Below are positions 54,205-64,000 of a DNA stretch of 64,000 bases, piece after piece. The stretch is taken from the NCBI RefSeq assembly GCF_013368755.1, contig NC_049564.1:566001-630000 (forward strand). Reading direction: 5' to 3'. Position numbers and translations under genes: made by a program. Each line of letters starts with the position of its first letter. The stretch's first letter is position 1. The notes under the pieces are model-generated. The model was not told the DNA's origin, ran no database searches, and worked only from the letters and a program-made list of their open reading frames with translations. The stretch comes from Talaromyces rugulosus. Taxonomy: Eukaryota > Ascomycota > Eurotiomycetes > Eurotiales > Trichocomaceae.

Positions 54205-56426
54205 CTAGGAGAGAATGCTGGTTCCCGAATTCATCACCGTGCCAATTTTCTGCATCATAGACTTCACAGTCGTGTCAATACGTTGCAGGTTGAAAGAGAC
54301 AATGACAGAAACGAGTGAAAATGGAAGTAAAACTGCCATATACAATGTCCACGTCCCAGCAACCTGCATAAAATTCATACTGAAGATTGCCTAAGCAGGA
54401 CTCATCAGCACTATGGTTGTGTGCTTATAGCATCATGTAACTTACAGTAACCAGGCTCAAAGGGAGGTAGAACTATGAAGGAGTTGTTAGAAGCTGTAAA
54501 TCACGATTGTATAATTAGAGCCTGAACAAACCACTGTCATTTTGGTCAAGAGTCCAATATCCACGGCTTGTCTATTGGATATCCTAGTCTCCATGAGAGC
54601 GGACGCATTGAAGATCTCACATAATCAGCATGTATTGTATGCAAAAGTGGCGAATAGAAGTTACTCTACCATGCTCCTTCGGCTTTCAAACGCTGTGATG
54701 CGTTGTGTAAGTATGGTGTGGAAGTACTGCATTTCTGAGACATCTCGGTCCAATATTTGAAGATATCTGGGTACTTTCGAGGAGTAGTTCAAACTTTCGT
54801 CAGCTGAGTGAAAAATTGGTAGATGCATACGACTAAACTCTTGCCATGAGTCAATGGTTTTGACAAGCTGGTTTGCGAAAAGCTGTAAAACTTGAATCGC
54901 CCAGGTGTAATCGTTTATTCGAGGTAGATCAACCGTTTTCCCCACTGTTAATTGTGGTGGTGGTTTTTGAAATATATCTTTTTCCTAGAAGAAGCATGAA
55001 TGTCAGATAAAAGAGACGTTTGGAGAGAACGTTGACAAGGAAGGACACACCAGATCTCTCAGTCTTAGTTCCAAAGTCTCCACCAAATTTCGCCACTCCA
55101 ACGTAGCTTGACTCATGCGTCGACACAAGACTAACAAGAAGTACTCGCGTGGATTCCAGTAGGGAGATATGTATGATGCGTCCTGTCCAGACGGGGCATC
55201 TTGAAGGGTAGCAAGACAGTTTTTCAATGTATCTTTCCCTTCCACTTTTTGTTCAAAGTGTGTCTCAACCAAACAATAAAGGGTCCACACCCACTCGTCC
55301 ACACCTACTAGCAAGACCGACACTTGAGTCTCATGGAAATACTCTTGCTGTGTTGGCTCACAGCCTCTAGTCAGACTATCCGCGAAAACACCCGACCGCC
55401 GACCTACGACGATGTCAAACCCATCTAGAGCCTTGGATGATCTTCGAAGTGCGAAATACGATATATGAAACTCTAGGGCGTACGGAGTTGCCGGCCGAAT
55501 TGGATAATCCTAGAACACGTTTTCGAAATTAGCTCGATTAGCTACATAGTTTGGTCGTAGAATTTGGTATATGTACCATGGAAACTCCAATGTATGTTCG
55601 GTTTGTAACATAACGTGAAAGAAATTCTCGCAGAAATACAGCGTAACGGCGCGACACAGCAAGTATGAGGCCAGCAGCGCATGAAGGTGAAATATTCTCA
55701 ATGTATCTTTTTTTTTGTCTTGTCAGTTAAAAGGAGCTTATAGATGTGATTTATAGCCACGATGATACTAACATGCTTCGTCTTTCTGGTGATGTACTTC
55801 CTAACTGGTCTCGCTTTCTCAGGTCAGACCCGATCTTGAAATAATATAAGAACGAAAGTAACACAATAAAGCCAAAAAAAAATAATTGCAAATTAAGACC
55901 GAGAAGATTTTTGGAAAAAAAAATAAATGAGATACAGAAATAATTTGAGAGAACGAAGGAGATTTAAACCTACTACTTGCACAAGTTTCTCATAACACTC
56001 TTTGCAATCGAGAAGACCAGTATACTCTGCACTGCCTCGCGGAGGGTAGTCCTCGTAGCCCTGCCAATTTCGAGACATGAACATATTCGACGCCTGATTG
56101 TCTATTCTCTCATCAAACAACACAGTTTTAACAAGATCTGCAGGATTTAGAGACCTGACGCCATTATCGAACATGTAAAGATCTGCATGGCTCAAGAAAT
56201 CGCGAAGACCTTGATAGTTGTATGCTCTGGGAATTAATCCATGACTCTGCTGATCAAGGAATTTTTCGATTTTACTTTTAGCACTCCCAGAAGAATCAGG
56301 CTTGAATGGTTTGTGATTTTCTGACTGGTAAAGCTTGAGGTTCCGTTTCATGAATTTAGGATCCCAGCGAAGGTGCGGTGTAGTAATCGAGAAATTATAC
56401 CGGGGGGTTGTCAAGGTGGTCGTCAT
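54205..56426 (-). CDS. CorA-like fungal membrane protein
   Basis: Multi-exon gene; exon ends were not all fixed. It starts MTTTLTTPRYNFSITTPHLR at 56426. The second half has helical blocks LEWRNLVETLELRLRDL, INDYTWAIQVLQLFANQLVK and MQYFHTILTQRITAFESRRS. It then reads ALMETRISNRQAVDIGLLTK followed by MTV and, after an intron, ASNNSFIVLPPFEPGY, then VAGTWTLYMAVLLPFSLVSV, a membrane span. The stop is at 54207-54205. SNRQAVDIGLLTKMT followed by a hydrophobic hairpin is the C-terminal signature of fungal CorA-like (Mg2+ transporter-related) proteins; the GMN motif of true CorA is not seen, so ion transport is uncertain. It carries at least five introns. Confidence 0.65.
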
Positions 56427-57999
56427 ATTTTATATCTAGGCTTGATATATACCAATTTTAATGGATCTGAAAATAATAACTGGGAATAGAATAATAAATA
56501 TCGCACAACACCACACAAAAATTGAGGTGGCAAGGCTGCATATGTACCGTACTACTGTCAGCCTTGCTTTGAGATCACGTAGCGATTGGCTCTAACATAT
56601 ACGCTGAGCCGCTAAGTAAACAGACTAAGTAAACAAACACCCTTTTTGAAAAGATACAATAATTGTTCCTTCTAATGGTTATCAGGTGGGTGGTTTATTC
56701 TACTCGGTCGTGATCCCATACTGCTCATGGGGAATTTTACAACGATATTACCTAAATAACAATCATTCACTTCACGAATGTCAAAGTCTTGATCATCTTA
56801 CGAGTAAAGATTAGCGTCATACGGAACTCGATTTGATTAACAAAATTGTTTCATACTCTACGCATTCGTACGCCGTCTTTTGGTACTGAACGTTGAAATG
56901 CGCCTATTAGAAAATTTTCATCAAATTTAATCCTTAATTAGGATTATTTAGATATACTATACCAGATATAGTATATATCTAGCTAATTAAACTAGATCTA
57001 GGTACTATGCACTAGTCTAAGGATAGTGATCCTACATGTAGGAGGGGGGCAATTCCATCGCCTGTCGTACAATTCGAAATTCTCTTTATTTGTTTATTTA
57101 CTCACTTTTTATTTCTTATATTATTTATTAATTAACTTATTTATTTCTATTTATTTATATAAACATTAGTTTAGGCCTTTACTTATAACTTGCTAATAAG
57201 GGTATTAGCTTTTTTAAAGAATAATAGTGTTATAGCTGATAAATATCTCTGGCTAGGCTTGGCAATATATCATGTGTGCAGGTCAACTGGTCTATAAAGA
57301 TCATCATTTACTCACTCGATAGCTTCTTGATAATTACAACTTCATTATCATGAGATTCATTTATCCATCCCGGTAGGATGTTATAGATATTTATTCTTTC
57401 AATGAGATATAATTATTTCAATGTCTGAATTATTAACCCTAACCTCCATAACCCTAAGGACACAGAACAGAAACCATAAAATCACAAACACAATGCGCTC
57501 TGGGTTGTCCGCTGCGTTTTCCGCCGACATGGTATAACCAGCATTCGCTAGCTTATGGCGATGGCGATGGCGATGGCGAATCTTCCTTGAATCGCCCTGA
57601 ACCACCTTGAGCAGTCGTGAATAAAAGCAGCGGACAAGGCATTATCCGTTGAATAAGTAACACCAGTTGACCTAGCTATGGCAATACTATCGCGATATAT
57701 TGTTTTGAACGGAGCTATCTCCATCATATCTTGCCTTTTATGGAGTAGGTTAATGTTGACTAGCCTATTTCCCACAAAAGCTGTTACTTGGCTGATACAA
57801 AGCTAACATCGCTAACATCACCCCCCGGAAATGTCATGTATTTTATTCATATGCTCGTCAAGTTTGGTAAACCCATAATAAGACCGCATTCTTCTCCCCT
57901 GGAATCTGGAGTTCCTGCATGCCCCACGTGTGTAAAGTAGAAAAGAGTATGTCATATTACCCTTATGGATATGTGTACGTATAGCCGACGGTTAAATTA
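56427..57999. other. AT-rich gene-poor stretch
   Basis: No supported gene. 56.9-57.3 kb is extremely AT-rich. Minus-strand frames at 57399-57775 include a hexamer repeat and show no family motif. Confidence 0.45.
57555..57578 (+). repeat. ATGGCG hexamer microsatellite
   Basis: Four consecutive ATGGCG units. Confidence 0.8.
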
Positions 58000-58215
58000 T
58001 CCCTTATGTACCATTCCCCGTTTTGTATAAAATTTTAATGTCTCTATAGCCTGTGTCCTACCGTCATTGTCTTTAGAATCTGGGTTGAGTGCGTCATTGG
58101 GTAGCAGAAGCTTGACCGCTGTCTCGCGCCATATTCTGCTGCGTGACAGCGGTATCTTACCTGAATAACGTCCCCACGCAGTAATGTGTGAAGTCTCTGG
58201 AGTCTGAAGAGTCAA
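58000..58215 (-). pseudogene. Ankyrin-repeat fragment
   Basis: Minus strand reads AVKLLLPNDALNPDSKDNDG then RTQAIETLKFY before a stop, an ankyrin unit (VKLLL-x-ND-x-(I/L)NPDSKDNDGRT). No neighbouring units or start, so it is a leftover of a larger gene. Confidence 0.55.
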
Positions 58216-58599
58216 ATTTATAGTTAGTGCTTACATGACGTTCGATGGCGCAGTAATACTAGTCATCGCATGGTACAGTCAAGAGTCAGTGCTTACGTGA
58301 AGCGTAGTAACACTAAGTCATGGTACAGTCAGAAAGCGCAGCATTGACGATCGCTTCCCGATTTGTCTTGATCATACATATCTAATCAATCTAAAAGATG
58401 TCAATTCATAGAATAACCGCACAATAATTTTTTTTTAAAAAATATTATGAAATCTAATTGCGTATAATATAACGAATCGGACACTAGGTTCGCCACTTCT
58501 TCCCGAAAACGCGCTCTATATTTTATCCCACATAATTCAACGCGCAACCAATTCACGACGAAAATCAAAGGAATCATCTTTTATGACCTCTCGATATTA

Positions 58600-58830
58600 G
58601 CTATTACAGTTTTAAAGCGACAATATAGACAACTTATTGAACAGCAGATAAGGCTCAGGTTCAGCTATATCGACAAGTATAACTTTTTTTTGGAGGCTCA
58701 CATAATAAACATATAAAGCTAAGACTATTCAGAATAGCTTCACAGCGACTAGATTAGTGCCGTTTGATTTAGATCAAGTCTATTAACAGATTGTTATCCA
58801 ATTGAAGTCTCTTATATCTCTTAATTAAAA
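58600..58830 (+). pseudogene. C-terminal remnant of a Pogo/Fot1-type transposase
   Basis: Plus strand, with several stops, reads AKTIQNSFTATRLVPFDLDQ followed by QIVIQLKS. That matches the family block in which a short helix ends GxxATGLVPFDPxxVL. It is very AT-rich. No terminal repeats were found around it. Confidence 0.55.
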
Positions 58831-59666
58831 GCAATCCATTGACAATCCTCTTGCTTACAAACACCTCAATCCACATCAGTTTATACATCAATTGAGTGCG
58901 ATCAAGAAGAATATAAGCTGGTGGAATCAACCATATCAGAAGTAATTGATCAAGCAATTGACTGCATGTAAAGCTTATGAAATGAATATTAATAAACTTT
59001 TTATTATACCAAAAGAAGTTCATGATTTCTAGATTGCGCATAAAAAAGAAAAGCAAAAACACCGACACGTTAGAAAATAGATATTTTATAAGCAAGGTAA
59101 TATTAGAGAGTAAGCTCAAGTACTTATAAGAAGCCCGATTAAGGTATTTCAATCTATAACCACGGGCCAGGCCCGAGCTTCCAGTCTTTCAACCTTGCGT
59201 GCAACGTCAATTTCGCTGCGGTGGTTATAGTATTACGGGGCATAATATTCTTTTCTTTGTATAGAATTTGCCCGAATTATTTATCTAATTAGCACTATCT
59301 CTACACTTGTTCCCGGTAAAAGCATAGATAAGTAATGAGAAGAGTAAAGCACGTGCTGCTATCAAACAACTCGTAGCCCTAATTCTGGCCTAAGTGACTG
59401 TTGCCCTTCGGGCCTTTATTGCTACTAAAGTAGTTTATGTTAGCCATAACGCACTTTATTAGGCTATATGGGACCAAAGGCAAGCAATCAACAGTTCAAT
59501 CAATCAATCTCAGAACAAATATATCCCATTGACATAACTACATTACCTACTCAAAGCATTTAAGGAAATCACTGCTGGGGTAATATGACTGGAATAATCA
59601 GGCGCTCCATGTACATAAATTATTTTATTAATGAGTGAGAAATCTAGCTGAATGATCATAAAAACG
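58831..59666. other. AT-rich spacer
   Basis: A 127-aa minus frame (58769-59152) is AT-driven and unsupported. Nothing else seen. Confidence 0.45.
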
Positions 59667-60719
59667 TTAAGAAGAGCTGTTCAATAGGCGCACAAGCCTA
59701 TCCAATTGTGTAGCATCCGTAGCCCACGTAGTTAAGAAACGCACCACGGCCTCTGTCTCCCCTCGATTTTCCCAAATATAAAAGACGAAATGCTCTTGCA
59801 ACCTCTTGATTACATCCCACGGTAGGACCGTAAAAACCGAATTTGTCTCAGTCGTAGCCAATACCGTGAATCCAGCCTCGGAGATGCCGGCAGACAGCGT
59901 CTCGGCAAACAGATTAGCCTTGAGGGAAAGATCAAAGTACAGGTTCTCGCGGAAGAGCTCGGCGAACTGTGAACCGATTACTCGGCCATTGGCGATGAGG
60001 GAACCGTGCTGCTTAATGTAGAACTCAAATTCTGAAGCTATGCTCGGGTCTTTGACCACGACGGCCTCACCCAACAAGGCGCCATTCTTGGTTCCGCCAA
60101 TCCAGAATATGTCCGTCAGCTCCAGGATATCCTGCAAGGTCAGGTCGCTGGCCTTTGACATGAGGGCTTTCCCGATGCGAGCACCGTCCATGAAGAGAAG
60201 CAGTCCCTTGTCTTGGCAGATTTGCTTGATAGCTGTGAGCTCCTCCTTGGTATAAACGGTACCGATCTCGGTTGCGTTCGAGATGTATACCAAGCGAGGT
60301 TTTGCCATGTGGGGGAAATGCCAATGATCGTCTATGGCTTGCTGGATAGCTTTTGGGGTTACCTTTCCATTCTGCGGCGCGACATGGATGATTTTATGAC
60401 CACTTAATTCTATCGCGCCTGTCTCCCTGGCTATGATGTGCCCAGAAGTCGCAGAAATTACGGCTTCATGTGGTCGCAGGCAAGCCGCGATGGAGATGGC
60501 GTTAGCTGCTGTTCCAGTGGGCACGAAGAAGATGCCAACGTCGTCGCGGCCCAAGTGCCGGCGAATCCTTTGCCGCGCAGACTCGCTGTATCTGTCCTTG
60601 CCATATGAAGTCTCTTGTGTTGTGTTGGCAGCCACCAGGGCCTTGAGTAGAGCAGGGTGTGCTCCTCCGCTCTGGTCATCAAGGAGGCTGTAGCGGTTTA
60701 ACTGTTCAGGGGATGCCAT
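59667..60719 (-). CDS. Threonine aldolase-type PLP-dependent lyase
   Basis: Fold-type I PLP enzyme, probably cleaving a beta-hydroxy-amino acid (threonine-type) to glycine and an aldehyde, or a related beta-elimination. Single exon, 350 aa from ATG 60719 (MASPEQLNRYSLLDDQSGGA); an in-frame ATG at 60782 adds 21 hydrophobic residues and is less likely. Motifs: PTGTAANAISIAA (67-79), TSGHI (91-95), FMDGARIGKAL with D178, and WIGGTKNGALLGEA with K211 as the PLP lysine. Low-specificity L-threonine aldolases share these. Transcribed away from the ATP-grasp gene 968 bp to the right, a possible functional partner. Confidence 0.88.
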   Translation of the reverse strand: MASPEQLNRYSLLDDQSGGAHPALLKALVAANTTQETSYGKDRYSESARQRIRRHLGRDDVGIFFVPTGTAANAISIAACLRPHEAVISATSGHIIARETGAIELSGHKIIHVAPQNGKVTPKAIQQAIDDHWHFPHMAKPRLVYISNATEIGTVYTKEELTAIKQICQDKGLLLFMDGARIGKALMSKASDLTLQDILELTDIFWIGGTKNGALLGEAVVVKDPSIASEFEFYIKQHGSLIANGRVIGSQFAELFRENLYFDLSLKANLFAETLSAGISEAGFTVLATTETNSVFTVLPWDVIKRLQEHFVFYIWENRGETEAVVRFLTTWATDATQLDRLVRLLNSSS

Positions 60720-61687
60720 TTTACCCAAAGGAACCTGAGTATAAAGTATCACGCTCCTTAAAAAAAAGCATACAATACTCATTGTGACTTATATATGAAT
60801 TATAGGGCTAGCTTATCTCTGGCTTAGTCATGCCTACTGTTTCGTCAATTCCCTGACGGGGTTTGTCAGCGTCAAATGTAACATGACAAAGGCGGTCAGT
60901 GTGAACAATTTTATATGATTACAAGTCGAGATAAATAATACGTGAATGTTATTAGTTGAAAATAGCTGCTAGCTGATAAGATTACAAGATGTCTAAAGCC
61001 TCACATTGTCTTAACTTATACCATGAGAAATAGCAAAAGTAGAAAGATAAACCTAGAAAAAGAAAAATCTGTTACTATATAGAATAAGATATTAAATATT
61101 GACCTATTAAAAAGAATAAACTAAAGCTGTTAGCACTAAGGGGTATTAGGATAATAACATTGAACATGCAGGCCATACCCTGGGATCTCTTAGTTACATG
61201 TAGGATCTACGTAATTTATTTTCAAAAGTATAATAATAAAAACCTAAATTTGTATATACTTCTTATTTAGGTTTAGTTTAATTATAAGCTTTTTCTTTTA
61301 ATTATAGTATTCTAGGTACTTGGTGAAAATTTTTGAAAAATTTCTAGATCTCTTAAAAATCCTTGATAGCTCTAATACTGTGTTAATAAATAGGAACCCA
61401 GCGCAGATGCCTGAAAATAATATTATTGTCAAACCTGACAAAAAATGGTGTTGGGTCAGGAGTGGGTCCTGACATGAACAATGAACATCAGGTACAGTCA
61501 GACAGCCCCCCACCTTCAGTCATTATCGCTCACAATTTTGTACATTTGGTGAGTATGCCAGTGGAAGCTGCGGGGGAGTGCATCAGGTCTGTTTTTTAAT
61601 TTCACCTTTGACTTACCTTGGATTTCTGCTCATTCCTTTTCCATTTGATCGCGTTTACAGCTATCTAGCTGTTCTTTTTGATCAATC
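60720..61687. other. Divergent spacer between lyase and ATP-grasp genes
   Basis: 968 bp, AT-rich in the centre (61.0-61.4 kb), with no supported gene; it carries both promoters. A CT-rich tract precedes the ATG at 61688. Confidence 0.5.
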
Positions 61688-63681
61688 ATGGCCTACAAGG
61701 TCGTCGCCAAACCTGTTGACGGATCCGAGGCGTCGTGGACGGTGTCGTGGAAGATTGTTGGGCATGAATCCAAACAGTCGTTCCAGTCGGCAGATATAAC
61801 CTTTGAGCAGAGCTCGGCACCTGTCGATTTCGCACTTCATGATGCTGGCGTGCGCGTTTTCCTGGAGTCGGCGAAAGGAGACCGGAGTGAGCTTCAGCCC
61901 GCAGATCTCGGTCATCCTCAGGCATTCGAGTTCCTCCTCGAGACGCTTGAAGCGACTGGAGAGAAAGGGCCGAGAGCTATCAAGCTGGTAACTCCGCACG
62001 ACAAGGGCAACATCATTCGATCGGACATCGTTCCCCAACGAATGCAAGACCTCGAATACATCGAGAAGACGACAGCGTTTGCTCAGCCTCTACAGCTTTT
62101 TTCTGGTGAAGAGTGGACTGCATCGACCGAGTTCGCGACTCTTTTCAAGAGTTCCGCTGGAGTCATCCGGCTGCGTGACATTCCCACCACACAGATCACC
62201 GATGCAGCCCTGCAAGTCCTCGAGAGCGAGCTCCATAATCGCCTGCCCACTCCTTTGGTAGTGGCCGGTCTCAAGCGCCGAACCATAGTCTTTCTAGAAG
62301 GAAGTGAGGTTCTCCCGAACAGAGGAGGCTGTGCCGCGCGATTCTACGGAGCGGCAGAGTCACTAGGTATCGATCTCGTTGTCCTGGCCGTCGAAGGGCA
62401 CTGGCTGCAGGGTTCCGAGTACGCTCACTGGCGCAAAGCGTTTATACCGATCGAGTTTGGATTCGATGCCGACTTCCCGTCGAGGATTGTCGCTGCTGTG
62501 AGGCAATACGATGGACCCGTCGATGGTATCCTCACCATCTTTGACAGTTACCAGATCGCCCTATCCATTGCTGCAACCGAGCTTGGCCTGCCTACCGAGC
62601 CTACTTCTGCTTACGAAGTGGCCACTGACAAATACAAGATGAGCGCTTTTGAGGGCCGTAAGTCCTTTGTGGCCGCGAGCGCTGAGGAGGCAATGAAGAT
62701 TGCGCAGACCGAGGATCTCCCATGGCCCATCATTGTCAAGCCTTGCCGAGGCTTTGGCTCAGAGCTTGTCTTTAGAGTCGACAACATCGAGCAATTAGCA
62801 GCGGTTGCTGGCCGCATGAACTCGGCCAGACACGGGACCGAGTTTGTTATAGAGCACTACTGCGACGGCCCCGAGGTCGACATTAACTTTGTCGTATACG
62901 ATGGGAAGATTCTCTTTCACGGTATGTGTTATTTGCCTCTTTTTACTTACTTGGCTAACGCGAAGCAGAGATTGGAGATGAAGATCCTAAGAGCGCCGAA
63001 GACGGGTCGGACTCCTTCCACGAACGGGATTGCTGCTCGCCGACTGAACTCCCCAAGCCCGAGCAGGCTGTCCTCCATGACTCTATCGCCAAAACCCTCA
63101 ACAGGCTCGGTTTCCGCAACGGCATCTACCACTGCGAGGCCCGCGTGGACGACTCGACCGTAGAGTGGCGCCGCACAGAGTCTAACGCCCCAGAACTCGT
63201 CCCCCGTTCGACGCACAGCTCCCGCCCCCCATCCTCCTGGCTCATCGAGATTAATCCACGCCCACCTGGATGTAACTCAAGTGACGTTATCGAGACCACG
63301 TGGGGCGTTGACTACTGGGCTGTCTTGCTCTCTATCCGGCTGCACGACTCAGACCGCGTACGTGCTTTTTCTCAGCCGTACCGCAACGGCCCCCAGTACT
63401 TTGCGGACATGATATTCATCTCGGCCGCCTTTGACAAGTCGAAGAACGGCGTCTGGGAGTCTGGTGAGGTGACAGAGGAGCTGGTTCAGCGGCGCCCAGA
63501 CCTCGGCCGGCACATCTCGAAGCACCTCACGTTTATGAGGAAGGGCGACAGCATGCCGCATCCGTCGACCGGCGTGAACACATTTGTGGCATATCTCAAC
63601 GTCTTCTCACGGAGGAGCAGGGCGCACGTGCTGGATATTGCGGCAGCGGTCAGGAAAGAGCTCAGGATTGAATACTCCTAG
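61688..63681 (+). CDS. ATP-grasp ligase (carboxylate-amine ligase type)
   Basis: Two exons (61688-62921, 62969-63681; 1947 nt) give 648 aa. An N-terminal domain of about 220 aa of unknown type precedes an ATP-grasp core: VAGLKRRTIVFLEGSEVLP, PVDGILTIFDSYQIALSIAA, TSAYEVATDKYKM, DLPWPIIVKPCRGFGSELVF (nucleotide-binding Lys and Gly-rich loop), FVIEHYCDGPEVDINFVVYD, and late LIEINPRPPGCNSSD with the metal-binding Glu and Asn. This layout matches amino-acid ligases such as carnosine-synthase-like or BacD-like enzymes, which join an amino acid to another amino acid or amine with ATP. The substrate is not deducible. The intron splits FH|EIGDEDP, confirmed by frame. It faces away from a PLP lyase gene. 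Confidence 0.85.
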
Positions 63682-64000
63682 GTGTATGCACAGTATCGAT
63701 GGGGCTGTCTGCACTAAACGCAAACGTAGGAACTCAATTTCTGCGAGATATGGTGTGCGAGACGAGATGAGGTTTTCACCTCTTCTGCTTCATTTCCTAT
63801 GCCTAAACCCATTTGTATAGATTCGTAGTCAAACTGTCTGTAACGATCGAGCTTCTACAATGTACCACCCGAGCTTCACCCTCACATTGGTACCTTCCAC
63901 CACAGTTATAACGTGGGGAAACTGATGGGAGTTGGATTGTGCGTTGACTTCCCCCTCACGCCGTCATGACCGTGGAAGTACCGATGTTCCTTATGTGCCG
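63682..64000. other. 3' flank
   Basis: Downstream DNA of the ATP-grasp gene to the window edge; no gene seen. Confidence 0.5.

Noticed and set aside
58769..59152. 127-aa minus-strand frame
   Set aside because: AT-driven composition (Leu/Ile/Lys/Asn/Tyr) in transposon-relic DNA, no motif.

Overview
The window is nuclear DNA of a filamentous ascomycete (Pezizomycotina). Genes carry many short introns (about 45-125 nt) with GT-AG borders and CTAAC/CTGAC-like branch sites, 5S rRNA genes are dispersed as single copies, and the families are typically fungal (Zn2Cys6 regulator, NmrA, SsnF/Cyc8, CipC, HeLo, PigL_N-type). Old transposon copies are AT-enriched and stop-riddled, as expected from repeat-induced point mutation. 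A Eurotiales-like genome fits best, but that is inference; species cannot be read from the sequence.

Layout. 0-4.7 kb: 3'-truncated phospholipase D (-) and an intact METTL16-type RNA m6A methyltransferase (+) with a complete 5S rRNA gene inside one intron. 5.3-9.7 kb: a tandem nest of at least five related small genes or gene remains; they share a 7-nt first exon and the intact ones encode a basic helical tail. 9.8-12.3 kb: divergent Zn2Cys6 factor and NmrA-like gene. 12.9-14.8 kb: a complete but dead Tc1/mariner (Fot1/Pogo-type) element with 49-bp TIRs and TA duplication. 15-19 kb: divergent secreted sulfatase and sugar transporter. 19.5-23.4 kb: a multi-span membrane protein and a 554-aa disordered protein. 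23.4-28.9 kb: an AT-rich desert holding a dead vWA-domain gene. 28.9-38.6 kb: CipC, a dead DJ-1/PfpI gene, a perfect 40-bp palindrome, the general corepressor SsnF, a small secreted protein and a second 5S gene.

39-58.8 kb looks like an accessory island: gene relics (PigL_N-type, ubiquitin-like, a Fab1-linker-like piece, ankyrin, Pogo), then a divergent pair made of a HeLo-pseudokinase gene (-) and a very large active-kinase/ankyrin gene (+), a GNAT/ankyrin/Cys-cluster gene, a small gene with two zinc modules that open-reading-frame searches would miss, and a CorA-like membrane gene. The HeLo pair has the logic of a fungal cell-death/non-self recognition module (executor next to a signal-sensing kinase) and is the best candidate for an undescribed system. 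59.7-63.7 kb: a PLP-dependent threonine aldolase-type lyase and an ATP-grasp ligase in divergent orientation, a plausible small amino-acid-modifying or peptide-forming pair.

For METTL16, the 5.7-kb and 7.8-kb small genes, the Zn2Cys6 gene, the sulfatase, the 554-aa gene, CipC, SsnF, the kinase/ankyrin gene, the zinc-module gene and the ATP-grasp gene, I assembled introns by hand and checked that exon lengths sum to a multiple of three.
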